DNA from: Ypsolopha sequella
Taxonomy: Eukaryota > Arthropoda > Insecta > Lepidoptera > Ypsolophidae
DNA: 64,000 bases
Assembly (NCBI GenBank): GCA_934047225.1
Contig: OW204000.1
Span: forward strand, 16,386,001-16,450,000
Reading direction: 5' to 3'
Shown: positions 23,322 to 36,077 of the stretch, piece by piece
Numbering within the stretch: position 1 is the stretch's first letter
Layout of the letters: every line of letters starts with the position of its first letter
Translations under genes and position numbers: made by a program
The notes under the pieces: generated by a model
What the model was told of the DNA's origin: nothing
Seen by the model: only the letters and a program-made list of their open reading frames with translations
Database searches by the model: none

Positions 23322-23583
23322 AACTCGTCAAGTACCGTATTATGTACATTATTTAACACAGTTTATAGATCTATTTTACAAGTACAATAACAATTATTGT
23401 TAATTATGCGGGCTCAATAATAGGTTTAGGGTCGTAAATTTGTTTTCAAGTCATATATTTACTGTGGGTTTTGAATTTCAAATGACATAATTGCATCATA
23501 GAAGATGATATCAATCTCAATAATAATTTTGACGTCGTTTGTTTTCGTTGTTTGGTTAAAAGAACACCATGTATATACTCAGC

Positions 23584-23778
23584 TACAGATGTTTTATTCT
23601 ATGAAGTCTACTTACCTATGGTTGTAGTAGTGCATGCACTCGTACTTTTTCTGGTGTGCGTAGTCTTGGGAGCGCTTACAAAACGCGCAACACACACAAA
23701 ACGGACGTATCTGTACACGTCACTACTACAACCATAGCCAAGTAGATTTCGTAGAGTTCGTAGGATATAACATCTGTA
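23584..23778. mobile_element. Hairpin MITE with TACAGATGTT ends
   Basis: Left arm TACAGATGTTTTATTCTATG...CTATGGTTGTAGTAGTG and right arm CACTACTACAACCATAG...ATAACATCTGTA pair over roughly 55 bp. 195 bp, TA borders. It lies 26 bp before copy D of the TTAA family. Short open frames on both strands are products of the arms. Confidence 0.75.
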
Positions 23779-23803
23779 TTGCAGTACATTTGTACATGTA
23801 CCT

Positions 23804-24227
23804 TTAAGGGGGTATACCGTCAAAATCGACACCTTTTGAAGTTATTTATCTGCTGTTCCAAAGAAGTCCCAAGTTAAATAAATTAGTATAACAATTTTGG
23901 AACCTTTTTCTAGATTTTGGACTATCAGAAACGCGATTGGAGAAATTTCACTCGATAGAAATAATTGTTGAAATGAGATCTAAATTTACACTTTTTTTGA
24001 TATTTTGACAAATTGGGATAGCATACAGACTTCAAAAATATTTATTTAGATGGGTTTTAACAATGCCTAAATTACTGGTTATGAAAATTTTCATAGCTAT
24101 TTTAGTTAATTTTGTAACAATTTAAAACCGACTTTTTGTCAATTTTCCCCGATTCCGTCCCTCTCGCACTGCGGGTCTCTCCGCCTGGAGTAACGGGGAC
24201 CTTTGCGTGAACGATATATCACCTTAA
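23804..24227 (+). mobile_element. TTAA-family element, copy D
   Basis: Left TTAAGGGGGTATACCGTC, right AACGATATATCACCTTAA, 424 bp, very close to copy B throughout, including the inner tract GAAACGCGATTGGAGAAATT and the signature GTCCCTCTCGCACTGCGGG. Non-coding. Confidence 0.85.
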
Positions 24228-26319
24228 ATGGGTGGGTGACGCTCACACGTTTGGAATCAGTGCTCATCTGAATACAGTGATAGTTTGGACGCCTTAAGTG
24301 CACTTAAAGTTTTGAATTATTACATCTTTAGTAGTCTGATCAGTTTGCTGACCGTAGGTATACAGATTGCGCACTCATAAGTGTGCGCGCGTCGGCATTA
24401 TGTTTATAGATTTTAGGTGCCAGGGCTCATCTAAACTTTTAAAATCTTTGCATGTACTAGGTATACATATTGCGTACTGGTTTGTTTATCAAATTAAATA
24501 TGGTACATTTTGAATGGCAAACCATTTAACACATGAAAGTTATAGCTATCTATAACATACGAAAACGCCAAGGCTTTCATTTACTTGTACAACATATTCT
24601 CGAAATGAATTCTGCAAGGCACATATTTATATTGTTTAGAAATAAAAGGCGCAGGTCGCGGCCCCTTATTTGGGTCAAAGGGAAGCAATAAATGTGTCGA
24701 CGCAAACAATGGTCCGATAACGCACACCTTGCGCTCGATATCGCCTCCCCCCGTTCCCTTCGGCACTCCCGCGCAACCAAAACATTTCAGTCCACGTAGC
24801 CATACCAACTTGCAACTATTGCACAGCGCGTCACACGGGGATTCCCATCGAATTATATGTCATTACTTGAATTGTGCAAGATCCGCATGTATCGTGCCGG
24901 AAAGTGATAATTGGGCTGCTGTAAATGGACTTTCCGGTTTGGAATGCTGTAGTATATAATGCGTATTATCAAAAAAATGTGATCAGCAGTGTTCCGGGAT
25001 TCTGCGTAAAGGAAGGCCATTAAATGGTAGGAAATATCGGTTTTTAAAGCCGTAATGGGTTTGTCGTAATTTCACAATTATTATATATTAATTCCAATTA
25101 TATCAGTATTTCCACTCTCACTAACGATCAATATACTAGATAAAATAAGAATTCCTAAAACGAAACATAAATGATATAAAGGCAACACTTACATACAATG
25201 TATTAAAAGTGATAAAACCAAGATATCGAATGAAGTGGTGTTGTAAAGATTGATGAACAGGAATTCAACGCAAATATTTTACTCCGTCATTAATCACACG
25301 TAATGTCTACAATTTAACCACTTAATGACGATAATGAAAGGAATTTACAACCTACTCGCATGGCAATGTGGCCCCTTGACAGATTTCCATCTCGGGAAAG
25401 CTTCGCGAATGAGCGGAAAGAAAGCTGAAACAATGACGACGTCTGGCAATTGTTGCCGAGTGTCGGGTGAGGCGCGGGGGAGGCCGGTGTGACGCAAAGC
25501 TTATCGGTCATCGACCTTCACACCTTAACTGAGCCCCACATCTCGCCGCCACGCTCGGTACCGCCCGCCCCGCCCCGCAGCCCGCGCTTGTGCCGAATTC
25601 AGACTGTACAGAACTAGACACCCAACGACGCCCCGCGCGATACACGAACCTAAATTTTAATACACTTGTCGGTATTATTTGTTAATGATCCAATGTCACG
25701 CTGCGCTGTTCGACAACTTCTGCCACGATCCGTAGTAGAACAGAATACCCACCTAACTGCAGCAAGCGAGAAATGATTTCTGAAATGACAATGAGGTAAC
25801 CGCTAGACATTGTAATTTGTATAATCATGCGAGCTACATACAGATAAAACGGACGGACGTCATTGCGGTGCTCTGGGTGGGTTATTCCGATATGAGACTA
25901 AGTTAGTTGACTCATGAAATTTTACGCTTGATTTTTCCTAATTAATACGAATGTTAGCAACAATAGTAGGTATTAGAAATTTGAAATAACACAACATTAA
26001 ACAAAGCTTTCTCTACTGTGACAAAGCTACAGCTCAATTGGCTCTGCCAAGTAGAGGAAAATGCGAAATCGCACAAAGACAAAGCAATAACAAACCGACA
26101 TTTTATCTCCGGCACAGGGTTGGGTTTCATACAATAATTATCGTATTTGTACGATTATTTGTCAATAGGTGGTACCTACGATATACTATCCTAATTTAAG
26201 GATCGTACGCAAAAATACGATAATTTCTATTTTGAGAAGCTAATTGTGAAAAGTATTTTGGGCGAAATAAGGTCAATGAAGCGATCTCTTCTACGAATTG
26301 TATTTTTTTAGTACCCTAC
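24228..26319. other. Non-coding, with CpG-rich patch at about 25540-25660
   Basis: Mostly unique-looking DNA. The patch at 25540-25660 (CGCCCGCCCCGCCCCGCAGC) is promoter-like in composition only. Open frames at 24577-24959 overlap on both strands and have no motif. No tRNA was recognised. Confidence 0.4.
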
Positions 26320-26486
26320 TAAAGCCGATTCTGAAGGCTTTAATTCTAAATTTAGTGCCGCCAAAACTAAATGTTCTTCATTGCGAAATAGTTCGTAAGT
26401 GTTAGGAACAAAAGCTAAATTACTTTGGCAAAATTTAAGTTTTGACAGCATTTAAACTAAAATTAAAGCCTTCGGAATCGGCTTTA
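26320..26486. mobile_element. MITE (AAGCCGATTCTGAAGG family), full copy
   Basis: 167 bp, inverted ends TAAAGCCGATTCTGAAGG / CCTTCGGAATCGGCTTTA, TA borders. Third member of the family in the window and the same length as the copy at 21483. Confidence 0.85.
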
Positions 26487-28030
26487 TTAATTACCTAAAT
26501 GATTTTTTTTAATCTGTTTCCGATGCAAACAACTATGTAGCGTCAAAATTTGCGAGTTTATCGTCTATAATCTAAAAATGGAGATTCTAACCACTATAGT
26601 TTCTGTAAGATCAAATTGTGAAATAAACGATTTGATTTGATTTTTTTACTCGTTTTTGCCAAGTCGTACGATATTTTTGACTGAAATGTTCTATAATTTT
26701 CATCTCCGAATCGAACACTGCTCATAGAGTTTTAGTTTGCAGACCGTGACGTCGTGTCGCGACAAGACGCGCGCCGTCCTCCATTTCAGACGGTTTTTTT
26801 AATTCGTTTAAGAAATGGAACAGGGTCAAGTTAGAACGGCCCGTGTGTGGACAGGTAGGCGCCAGCGAGACCTTGACCCTTTTACCGTTGAGCTTGAGGC
26901 TCTGCGCGCGCGCACAATGGCCGACTCCGCGACACCCGAGCCGCGTCTGCACGCCCCGCACACACACAACCATGAAACACACTGAAAATAATGAGGTTTC
27001 AGTGTTAAATTTCACGCGTCAAACAATAGATTTGGGTCAAGAGTGGCGCCAAGTAATTTCAGCGAGTCATCAAATACTGATAAGTGGTGTTGATTTTAGC
27101 GATAATCTAATTCGTTACACGTTAAATTCGGTCATGTTAGTAATGAGAGGCGCGTCGAGGCTAACAGAACTCGGGGGGCGACTCGGGTCACTCGTTGAAT
27201 TATACATGGTGCTGCGCCCGCGCCGCTCCGACGCGACATCACACACGAACAATGCACATGGCACTAGGAAGGACCTGCCTGGCTGAATGCCTACGACGCG
27301 TCGCTTAACATCTCATCTCATTCTCTTGTTTACAACGACGCACCGGCGCCAAACGGAAGTTTCAATTTCGTTTTCAAACGAAGACAATATTTTCTTATTA
27401 GAAACTAAGATTCTTCATTATATCGATAATATATACATAAGTAGGTATAAGTTAATTGATACTTATTATACTGAAATGGTTGAATATGTACCTTAAGGCA
27501 GTTATAAATAAATCGGTCGAGTTCATCGCCCGAACTTGTCCGTTTTTTTTTGTCCGTGTCTGTAATAAGAATGGAGTTACGAAACGCAATCACTAAATTT
27601 GGTTTTAATTAAAATATTCATTGACTTCTTCATTGTAACGTGACATGATTTCTTAAAGCGAAAGAAAATCTATTCTTTGGTAATAAATTCAGTGTATACG
27701 CAATCTGTTGCATTGCGGTGCGGACCGATCTATTGTGACATCGTTCTTTTTGTTCGCGGACAGTTAGGAAAAAGTATTTTGAAATATTTAAGTACTTTTT
27801 TGTATACGATTGCAAGTCTATGAAAAACTGTGTAACATAAAACTCGGACATTGTAAAACACCACACTAATTTCCTTGTAGCAATTTCGTAGCGGTTTCGT
27901 AGCACTCGGTCAAAGTATCGTAGCACTGTATTTTCTAAGATAAACAAACCCTTTTCTTTGGGAATTATGTTTCTTACATCACTAAATAAAAATGCATTGT
28001 ACTTTTTTACAAGCAAAGTGAGTAAAAAGC
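26487..28030. other. Non-coding, with CpG patches at 26730-27260
   Basis: The 147-codon plus frame 26843-27286 runs through GC-rich DNA. Its translation is of low complexity at the start and has no domain, and the other strand is open too, so I do not call it a gene. Nothing else was recognised. Confidence 0.35.
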
Positions 28031-28145
28031 AACAAAAACCCGGCCAAGTGCGAGTTGGGCCTCGCTCTATAACATCGCAATTATCGTGAACGAAAAAACG
28101 TTTGTGTGTTTTGGTCATTTTCTGTATTTGCTGGAAATTCCAAAT
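28031..28145. repeat. CGGCCAAGTGCGAG repeat fragment
   Basis: AACCCGGCCAAGTGCGAGTT starts a fragment of the same repeat class as 11640, here followed by CGTGAACGAAAAAACG. The 173-codon minus frame 27630-28151 overlaps it and shows no host-protein motif. Confidence 0.5.
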
Positions 28146-28451
28146 TTCCAACTAGTTAAATTTTATAAATTGACCCCGTAACAAAAATGTTCTAAAACTA
28201 TCAACTTTGACGGCGCCTTGTTTCTTTATTTTTGAAAATAAAAAAGATTAGAAAATATGTTTGTACTCTCCAAGTCTAAACAATGAAAATTTGAGCTCTA
28301 AACAATAAAAAAACTTTTTCGGCTCCTTTTTCATGTACTCCCGAATAATAATTTAATTGAATTTCTATTTCAATATCCCAATTTCAGGTCTGCGTCCCCA
28401 AACTCTCTAGCTAGCGGGTCTCTATCCGTGTTACTGAGAACTTATTGGGTT

Positions 28452-28531
28452 AAAAGCCAATAAAGTAAGCGTGACATAGCCTACATATCTACATATATAT
28501 TATAAGCTATGGCACGCTTACTCTATTAGTA
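28452..28531. repeat. Small hairpin
   Basis: AATAAAGTAAGCGTGACATAGC pairs with GCTATGGCACGCTTACTCTATT across a short AT-rich loop, giving a stem of about 22 bp. Probably a tiny MITE remnant; a microRNA-like precursor is possible but nothing points to it. Confidence 0.45.
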
Positions 28532-29199
28532 AAAAAAGGCCCTAGTCCATAGTTCAGTGGACATCGTGTCAAACATGAAAATATAACCATTGAAGTTGGA
28601 TCCCAAAAAGAAAATCGTGACTCTTGATAATTGACAATGAATTAAAGATGCCAAGTAAATGAGGAGTTGATGTTACGTTTAAGAAGGTCTAACAAACGTG
28701 GAATGAGGTTTTTATAGTAGGAATATTTACTTTCTGACATTGAACTTAAAAAATTCACTGCAACTTTTTCGTAGATATTTACTTGGTACCTGTAAACTTA
28801 CTGAATGAATACTATATCGCGATAAGCGGCTACCTCGTGTGCGTGTGGGACGCAACGTGCAGCAAATGTGTCGAATGTACCACGTGCTAAGGTCAACGTA
28901 CACCGAACCACGCGCATTCTAACTTGGAGGCGAAACCACCCAACCCCAACGGATGTCATTGACTATTCTTGACAAGAAAAAAAACTACTCCATAGTAGGT
29001 CTTACGGAAGGAACGCGAGTGTGACGGGCCACGCTCATTAAGGCACTGCACGGTAATTGAATAGGTAACGAGTTTCCGATGCCTCCGCCGCCGCCCTGTG
29101 TATTTCGGTAATTGCCCCGAGATTGTATCGCGAGCCACTTATTAATTATGAGCTACAGAACCACTGCTCGCGCATTTATTGACCTTATCTCCGGTGGGC

Positions 29200-30640
29200 C
29201 CTTGCGCTTCCTTTACCTGCTTATTCGTTAATAATCGTGTGCGGAGCCGGAACGGAACGCGCCGCGGGAACCGCGCCGCGGTACCGCCGCGAGATTGAGT
29301 AATTACTCGTTCATTCTCTACTTATTACCTGAGATTTGAGTCAATGTACTTCGTTTGAAGTCTCGTCCGTGAATAGCGGTCGTCTGCTCCGGTACAGACA
29401 CAGAAACACTTATCCAGTTAAAGAGTTCATCTGGACTTCCTTCCGCCCCGTAACGGCCGATGGAGCAATGACTCCTGCTTCCAAGTTATCTGTAAGACAT
29501 GAACGGAGCCGAAATAAGCACATTACATCACGCTCCCCACGACTCCACGCCCTCGGCTTGCTTTATAAATAGATCGGCGGTCCCTTAAGGCGCGAGCGCA
29601 TCGTTTCCGGAGTGGAAGTATGTCGCTTCCGGCGGCGTCGGTCATTGACACGTGCGGCGCGTCGCACACGTCAGCGCGCCATGAATAGCCGCGTGCATTG
29701 TCGCCAGCACATTCTCCGCCGCCGACCGCCGCCGCCGTCCACCAACACGACGTTTTTAAATAGAGGGACGATTACGAGCGTCTGGCGGCGGCGGCGGCGG
29801 GTGACCGCGCGAAAGTGCAGCGTCCGCCGCGTCACGGGCTATTTGCGACGCCGCCACCGCACCGGTCGTAGCTTACATGACGTAGCTTACAAAAGAACCT
29901 CCTCGTTCGAACTTCATAATAATCTAGCGTCATGGTTATCAAAATGCTCACATCCAAAATCCAGAAGAGACTAAAGCTTTACAAAAGCTTAGCCTTGATC
30001 TCGATAGTTTATGCGCTATTCATTCAAGCGAGCGTTGATGTCTTTTATATGGGTTGATTGATAACGTAGTTCAGCTATCACTATTTACGTAAATAAATTT
30101 AGCACATCTGAAAATAAGCTCTGCATCATCCGAGATCTTGAAAATACTCGTCACCTTAAAGCTCTCGAGAGAATTTCACTAAACGTTTTATCATCAAGTT
30201 CGTTTAGGTTGCATATGTAAGGAAGGAGGATACGGTTTCGCGAACCTCCTTGGGCAGGTCGCGCGGGTAGCGCACTGCGGACTGCGGTGTCTCGGCTGAA
30301 TAAATTCGGAGGGAGGCGAGCGTGGAATGCGGGCGGCGGCGCGGGGCGCGGGCGGGGCGCCGTGCGACTGGCGCGCGGAGCACTGTCCCACGGTCGGCGC
30401 GCTACTTGCGCCCGCGCCCCCCTCCGCGCTCCCCCCAAAGCCCTCCCGGCCACTTTCTTTCGCGCCATAAAGGTCGTTTCAAACATTTCGGAATGCCGTT
30501 TGGTGACATTTCACCGCCCGGTGCGGGAGCATGCACGCCGCCGCCGTCGCCGCCGCCGCTACAGCTCCCGCATCACCGCTAAAGCGATCGGTAGTCCGTA
30601 TTTTATGTCTCGAGATTCCTTGCGAAAGTAGCACGTGGGT
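29200..30640. promoter_or_regulatory. CpG-rich domain with CCG/CGG runs
   Basis: Three GC-dense blocks (about 29220-29300, 29590-29870, 30280-30580) with repeated CCGCCG/CGGCGG runs and many CpG sites. All frames of both strands are open in parts, which is what GC-rich DNA does; the Arg- and Pro-rich translations carry no domain. This could be a promoter or a regulatory region of a developmental gene. No start codon, splice site or TATA box was convincing. Confidence 0.35.
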
Positions 30641-31716
30641 AAGGAATGCAACAATTCAGTTTATGAGCCTATAAAACAACTTAATCCAGCAACTCCTAAT
30701 TGGCGTGTTTTGACTAGAACGAACCTTGTAGAGTTTGCCCATGATAGCCAGCCTGTAATCGATGATGACCAATTATTCGTATTGAAGGATACCGACTGAT
30801 GTAGAACCTCCCCATACCATTTCTAGAACGCGTCATAGCTGTCGGCATTCGACTCGCCCAAAGACGTATTTCGTGACTTCGAAAAGCATTATCACACGAG
30901 TCTACTTTCAACGCCAATGTGTGAACTAAGTTTCTCCAATTAATAGATTCGTTCCAATAGCAAACAGCGAGTGGAGAGAAAGCCAGGCGGGTCAACGTCC
31001 CTCGGAATTTACACAGACAGCCGCCGCCGTGATGTTCACTGAGTGACGTTGAGTATCACGTCGGCACGTCCAAAAACATCCCCAACCCCGCCTTAAAATC
31101 TCCCCAAACCCTCATGATAAATCATCTGCAAAATGAAAGCTAAACGCGCAACATACATACAGCAAAGATGCTCTTGCAGTACCGGGTCGCTATGAATGGA
31201 ATGTGGTAGCGGAGGTTGCGCAAGCCACTAGCGCGGCGCTGCGGAATGCGCCTGCGCGGGGGGAAGGGGGGCTGCGGTCAAGGCTGCGCGGGGTGAGAGG
31301 GGAACCCCACAGCCTCCCGGCGGCGGCCATTCACGCCACATCGCTGTGTGGTCGGCGAAATAGCTGACCGTTACTCGGTATGCCAGCTATCTATACATAA
31401 CTACGCCTCCATACTATATGTAAGAGATTTATCTAGAGTACATATACGTTGCGCGCGCAGCGATAGAGGTGATAAGGAATGAGATCTCAATTTCTGGGTA
31501 CCGGGGCCATGTGAGATGGAATTTCGCAGGTATAAGAGAGTAGTTGCAAAAAGTGATTGCATGTTACGCATTCTTTTCTTGATTAAAATTGAGGAAGTAG
31601 GCAATGTTGTATGACTCATACAAAATAACCATGGTTCTTTCGATTCAAGATTGCACTCCCTTAGATGCATTGGTACTATAAAATATCGTAAAATAAAATA
31701 AGGATGCTCTAATCTC
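30641..31716. other. Non-coding, with GC-rich patch at about 31195-31330
   Basis: A GC-rich patch of about 130 bp lies in otherwise unremarkable DNA. No motif was recognised in frames 30714-30995 or 31401-31670. Confidence 0.35.
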
Positions 31717-31966
31717 TATATCGTCGTCTAAGAGTGAAAAGCGCGTTGTGTGATACTTTTTATACGAGGTATAATGAAAATATTTATGATTTCGCCATCC
31801 AAAGTTTGTACTCCAAGGCGCCGCCGATCGTCGTCTTAGAGTGAAAACCTCGTAAGGACGTTTAATGAATTTCGTACGAGGAATTATAAATACAAAACAA
31901 TAAAACTATTTTCGTATAATTTGCCATCCGAGTTTTTCACTCTACGGCGACGATATATACTCTTAG
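31717..31966. mobile_element. MITE-like element with duplicated body
   Basis: Left end TATCGTCGTCTAAGAGTGAA is inverted at the right end (TTTTTCACTCTACGGCGACG). The same end recurs internally at about 31829 (GATCGTCGTCTTAGAGTGAA), followed by a second copy of the body: both hold TACGAGG, ATTATAA/ATAATGA and TTCGCCATCC/TTTGCCATCC in the same order. So two related units of about 110 bp lie head to tail inside one pair of inverted ends. Confidence 0.6.
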
Positions 31967-32023
31967 CTTAAATAAAAATCAATGCAAAACTATTATTGTG
32001 AATACTTTTTTTGTTTATTTCAG

Positions 32024-32115
32024 ATCGAAAGACTACAACCAGTGCCCGGACAAGCCTCACACAAGAGTTCACATAAGTTGGTTGGTTGGTACACAAAGCT
32101 TGGCGAAAATCTAAC
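32024..32115 (+). other. Candidate exon start after a strong acceptor
   Basis: TTTTTTTGTTTATTTCAG ends at 32023. Two frames remain open for about 30 codons afterwards (one reads IERLQPVPGQASHKSSHKLV and on, another SKDYNQCPDKPHTRVHISWL and on). No consensus donor follows before the stops, and no poly(A) signal is near. It could be a terminal or untranslated exon of a plus-strand gene, or chance. Confidence 0.25.
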
Positions 32116-33743
32116 CTAAAAAAATCCATCACTTTATTCAAGTGCTACGAAAAATCTGCTAATCATAACTTACCACTTCCAAAATACCTTCGTATTTGTG
32201 TAAAACAATTCATCATCAACCAACCAAATCCCATAAAAAAAAAACATTTTCCCGCCAATACTCCCACGCTACAACCCTCGTAGGGGTGTCTCGTAGACAG
32301 TGCTACGAAATTGCTACCGGCATCGTAAAATTATCAAAGCCTTTAAAGAAAAAACGATGTCAGTAGTTTTAGAGAATTAGGTTTTAATTTTAGAATATAT
32401 CAAATACTTGGATTAAACACGAGTCATCATCAATTATTTTAGAGCCTAGCTATTGACGGTGTAGCAGCTTCCATCGTTATCTGTCCAGGGTCAAATCCTT
32501 CAGTTCTTGGTAACGTGCGACACCTGTCTTTGCCTTAAGATGGTCATTGAACTTGATCTTGTTGAACTGCCTCTTCCTCTTCTCCTTTAAAATACGAGTA
32601 GATAAAAATTATTTAAAATCCTTATTTCGGTCCAGGCGCGTGCGCTAAAATTGCGAAAGCAGAAAATTCCTTGTAAAATCACCAGAAATCCGACGTAGCA
32701 AATTTTTTCGCACTTGCCAGAATAGCCGTCCTGTTCGGGCCCCGCATAACTCAAAGTTATTCAGTTTAATTACTCCGAGTTAATAAGTTTCTTTAAAGTT
32801 ACTTTTTAATCTTTCTACAAGATGAATCCGACCCACGATCTAGAATGCGATCTTGTTTTATTATTGCTGTAGCGATAATGTGAGTTGGAAGGGTTATTTT
32901 TTTTTTTAACAAATAATGCTAAATATAAACAGTAGTATTTTATTATCTGGTAACTGTACAGTTATTTGTTATCTCAACTCATCAATGTTTAGAAGCACTT
33001 ATGGCCGTCTTAACCTGGGGGTGAAAGCGGTCCGGGTTACCCGGTAACAGAGTCCTTGCGGGCGCAAGCAAGGCGCTAGCCGACTGCCTGCATCTGGTAA
33101 TGGTCTGGTACCTGGGTCAATCAACTTTTTTACTCACTGTTTTTTTTTAAAAAGCAAGTCTAACGCGTCCTTTTTTAAATATAAAATCCTAATATAAAAT
33201 ATTAGGTAAACTGAAATATTAATTAATATTTAATAATTATTGTAATTTTCAGCAGATTACTCAGTTGACAACATTGTCCACTGAGGTATCATAAATTACA
33301 GAGAATTCTCAATATTTTTTTTATTTCCAAATGTTACGATAAAATTATCTAGTTAGCGAACAAAACCATTTTCGGGTTAACCGATTATCGAATTTTGAAA
33401 ATTTATATTTTATAAAAAAAGATAATTGTATAGTATTAAACAATTATTATACTTCATCAACAGCCTATAGAAGTCCATTGGTGGACATATGTCTTCCTAT
33501 AAAATATTAATTATTTTTGCGCATTAACTTTACAAAGAAGGACATCGACGGCGCAGTAGGCACGTTTTGTCACTTGGTCTCAATGTACAAGCTATTTCAG
33601 CACTATGAGTTAAATGACGGATTCTAAGTTAGCTATATACCAAAACGTTAGGTCCTGGTGTAAGGCTCTAGACTCTTTAAAAAAACAGTGTTGATTACAT
33701 TTTAAACAAGGTGGTTGCAGGACATATTTTCGCACCCAGCATT
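32116..33743. other. Non-coding, with a structured GC-rich segment at about 33005-33115
   Basis: The segment 33005-33115 (GGTCCGGGTTACCCGGTAAC, then GCGGGCGCAAGCAAGGCGCT) is GC-rich and can fold, in contrast to the A+T-rich surroundings. It has no tRNA or snRNA signature that I can recognise. CATCAACAGCCTATAGAAGT at 33457 is an old fragment of a common LINE 3' end. Confidence 0.35.
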
Positions 33744-33866
33744 TATTTAATATAAAAATTATAAAACTAAAATTTTTCGCTTTCGCCCTGAATCCGTCCC
33801 TCTCGCACTGCGGGATTTTTCGCTTGGAGTGACAGTGATAAAAATAAAATTCGCATAGCCTCTTAA
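33744..33866 (+). mobile_element. TTAA-family element, copy E (truncated)
   Basis: Only the right end is kept: CCGTCCCTCTCGCACTGCGG, CTTGGAGTGACAGTGA, then TCGCATAGCCTCTTAA ending at 33866. It is closest to copy F. The left end is missing. Confidence 0.65.
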
Positions 33867-36077
33867 TATACTTAGGACGGCCCTACATGAACTACAGCCA
33901 TTTTTGAAATAACCTATGTATATGCGTATTACACATATGCACACCGCTAATGGGTGGCACGTGCTACGATATCTGCCGTAGCAAACAAATTGTGGATACT
34001 ACCAACTATTTATTATAAAGAGTATGACAAAAATTCTTGTCGAATTTGTGATTAAAGATGTATCAGTTATCAGTTCTTGTAAACATCTTTGCAACAAACA
34101 ACATGCTCCAACCTTCCCTTCTGAAGTAATTAGCAAATGTGAAATTTCAATCATTAAGAGTCAAAAGCTTTGATTACAGTTTAGTCAAAGGTAAAAAGGC
34201 TTATTGTTAGCCACAGACCTAAACAGAATTTAAATTTTCAGTTTTATTATATTTATATTGATTAAAGAAATTCTGAGATTCCAAGTTTCTGTCTAAGAAA
34301 TCATCCATTTCCAGTTATATAAATACCGAATGGCCGATGAAAAGAATAAGCTTATAAATATTATCGAACTACCGCCAGTTTACTCCTCCATGCTAGCTAA
34401 CTAGTTCCCAGCTACATTCTAGAGCAATCGATTGTTAGTAAAATAATGGTAGTTGTCGCTTGGCGTCTTGGCGGCGCCGGCGCAGCACTATCAATAGTCC
34501 AGACGTCACGCGCCCTACATACCCGTCCGAACCGTTTCGATACCTCACGCCATTTTGAAACCTATTGTTCTACATCACACCACAAGAAAATTTCACTGTA
34601 CCTTTTTTCTCTGCCAAATTACCGAAAACGTGCCAAGAAAACTGTCGCGCCGTTGACCCAAAACTGCGTTGAACTAGTTGACGAATCTATGAATTTTAAT
34701 TTTATGATGTCCTCTTAGCCTTGTGCTACAAAGTCAAATGCTGACAACATCCTTCTTGCCTTGGCCTAAATTTAGATTTTGAAGACCCGATATCCGGTTG
34801 CTGAAAACTGGATAAAAGACGGCATGTCATTATCACAAGTGCCTGGCGATAAAAAGCAACACATTTGCGCTATTTCCCATAGATGTCAGCAATTAGAGCG
34901 CAGAGGGGGTGCGCGGAGCGCGGGCGACACGTGTGGCCCACATCGTCCACAGAGCGCCGCCGGATGTGACGTCATACACGCACACCTGCACCCACTGCTA
35001 ATCTATTTGCCTGCGACACCTATCAATAACTCCGTTTGCACAAACGGGAGCTCATAATCTGCACCCACAAGACAAAGCCTTATCGACGCAGGTGTTTACT
35101 TGTCTTTACGTAATTTCTATAGTGTATTATATTATATATATATTAGTGTAGTAATCGGCTGGCGCCGCTACTCCCGCGCAGCCGCCCCAACATGGCCGCT
35201 ACTTCGACTCGAGCCATTTGTGGGCACCAGTGCGGGCGCAGACCCCGATGTTGCCAATCTTTACTGCATGAAGTGGGTATTCATTTATTTCGCGTAGATA
35301 AATACAATTATTTGAAACAAATTAAATAGTGGTAGTAATAAATCAAAACATACTTTAAAAATCCTTATTGAACATAATAAAGTACCATTTTTTTTATTAT
35401 ACTGATAATTTATTTTTATATATTTATGGCAACACCAGCACGGCATGGCACAGCGCAATCCACGTATTACCTAATTAGAAGTTACCTATGTGGGTGCCCA
35501 GTACTCGTAGGTTCCGCCGCACCGCCTTCGTTTATGACTATTTTAGTCAACCCAATACTGTTTACTAAGCAAAACATTGTATGAATGACTTCTAATCAAT
35601 CTGCTAATGTGGCTCCTACATACCGCCTTATGTTATGGCGTCACCGCTTATAATTGACCATTTCTACACCGAATTGCTCTGGAATTCCACCTAGTAACAT
35701 CGGCAATTAGCGGGAAGGATACAGGCATTGTTGTTGCTCCGAGAGTTGAGTCAGCATGAGCTCATATGTCGAATAATGGGATCGTCCCGCTTCCCGACAC
35801 ACCACTTCACTTTGACCACGATCCCTCTTCACTTCGACACTCTGAATTCGACTCTGTATCCGGGGGGTAGAGTTCACAGCGACCGCGCGAGGGAAGTGGT
35901 TCGTAAGACGTCATCCCAGAGGCACATAGTCCACCCAGCAAAGTGAGTGACCCGACTTATTCGCAAGTATGCTGTCTATAGTGTCTATGATTGTGAAGAT
36001 GAATGTTAGAACAAATCATTTAGTGAATTTTTTGTATTTTATATATTTATTAAAGCTTCATTGTGTATGCACCGTAG
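33867..36077. other. Non-coding, with GC patches near 34470 and 35160-35260
   Basis: Unique-looking DNA. Open frames (34446-34718, 34779-35057, 35100-35297, 35728-35946) lack domains and splice context. An AT-rich TATATATATATT run lies at about 35132. Confidence 0.35.

Noticed and set aside
26843..27286. 147-codon plus-strand open frame
   Set aside because: GC-rich start, no motif, the opposite strand is open too, and no conserved features could be seen.
27630..28151. 173-codon minus-strand open frame
   Set aside because: It runs into the CGGCCAAGTGCGAG repeat class, the peptide shows no domain, and there are no splice or start features; most likely a chance frame over a repeat.
29612..30631. 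Arg- and Pro-rich frames of 65-120 codons
   Set aside because: Same composition effect in CCG/CGG runs; mutually overlapping on both strands.
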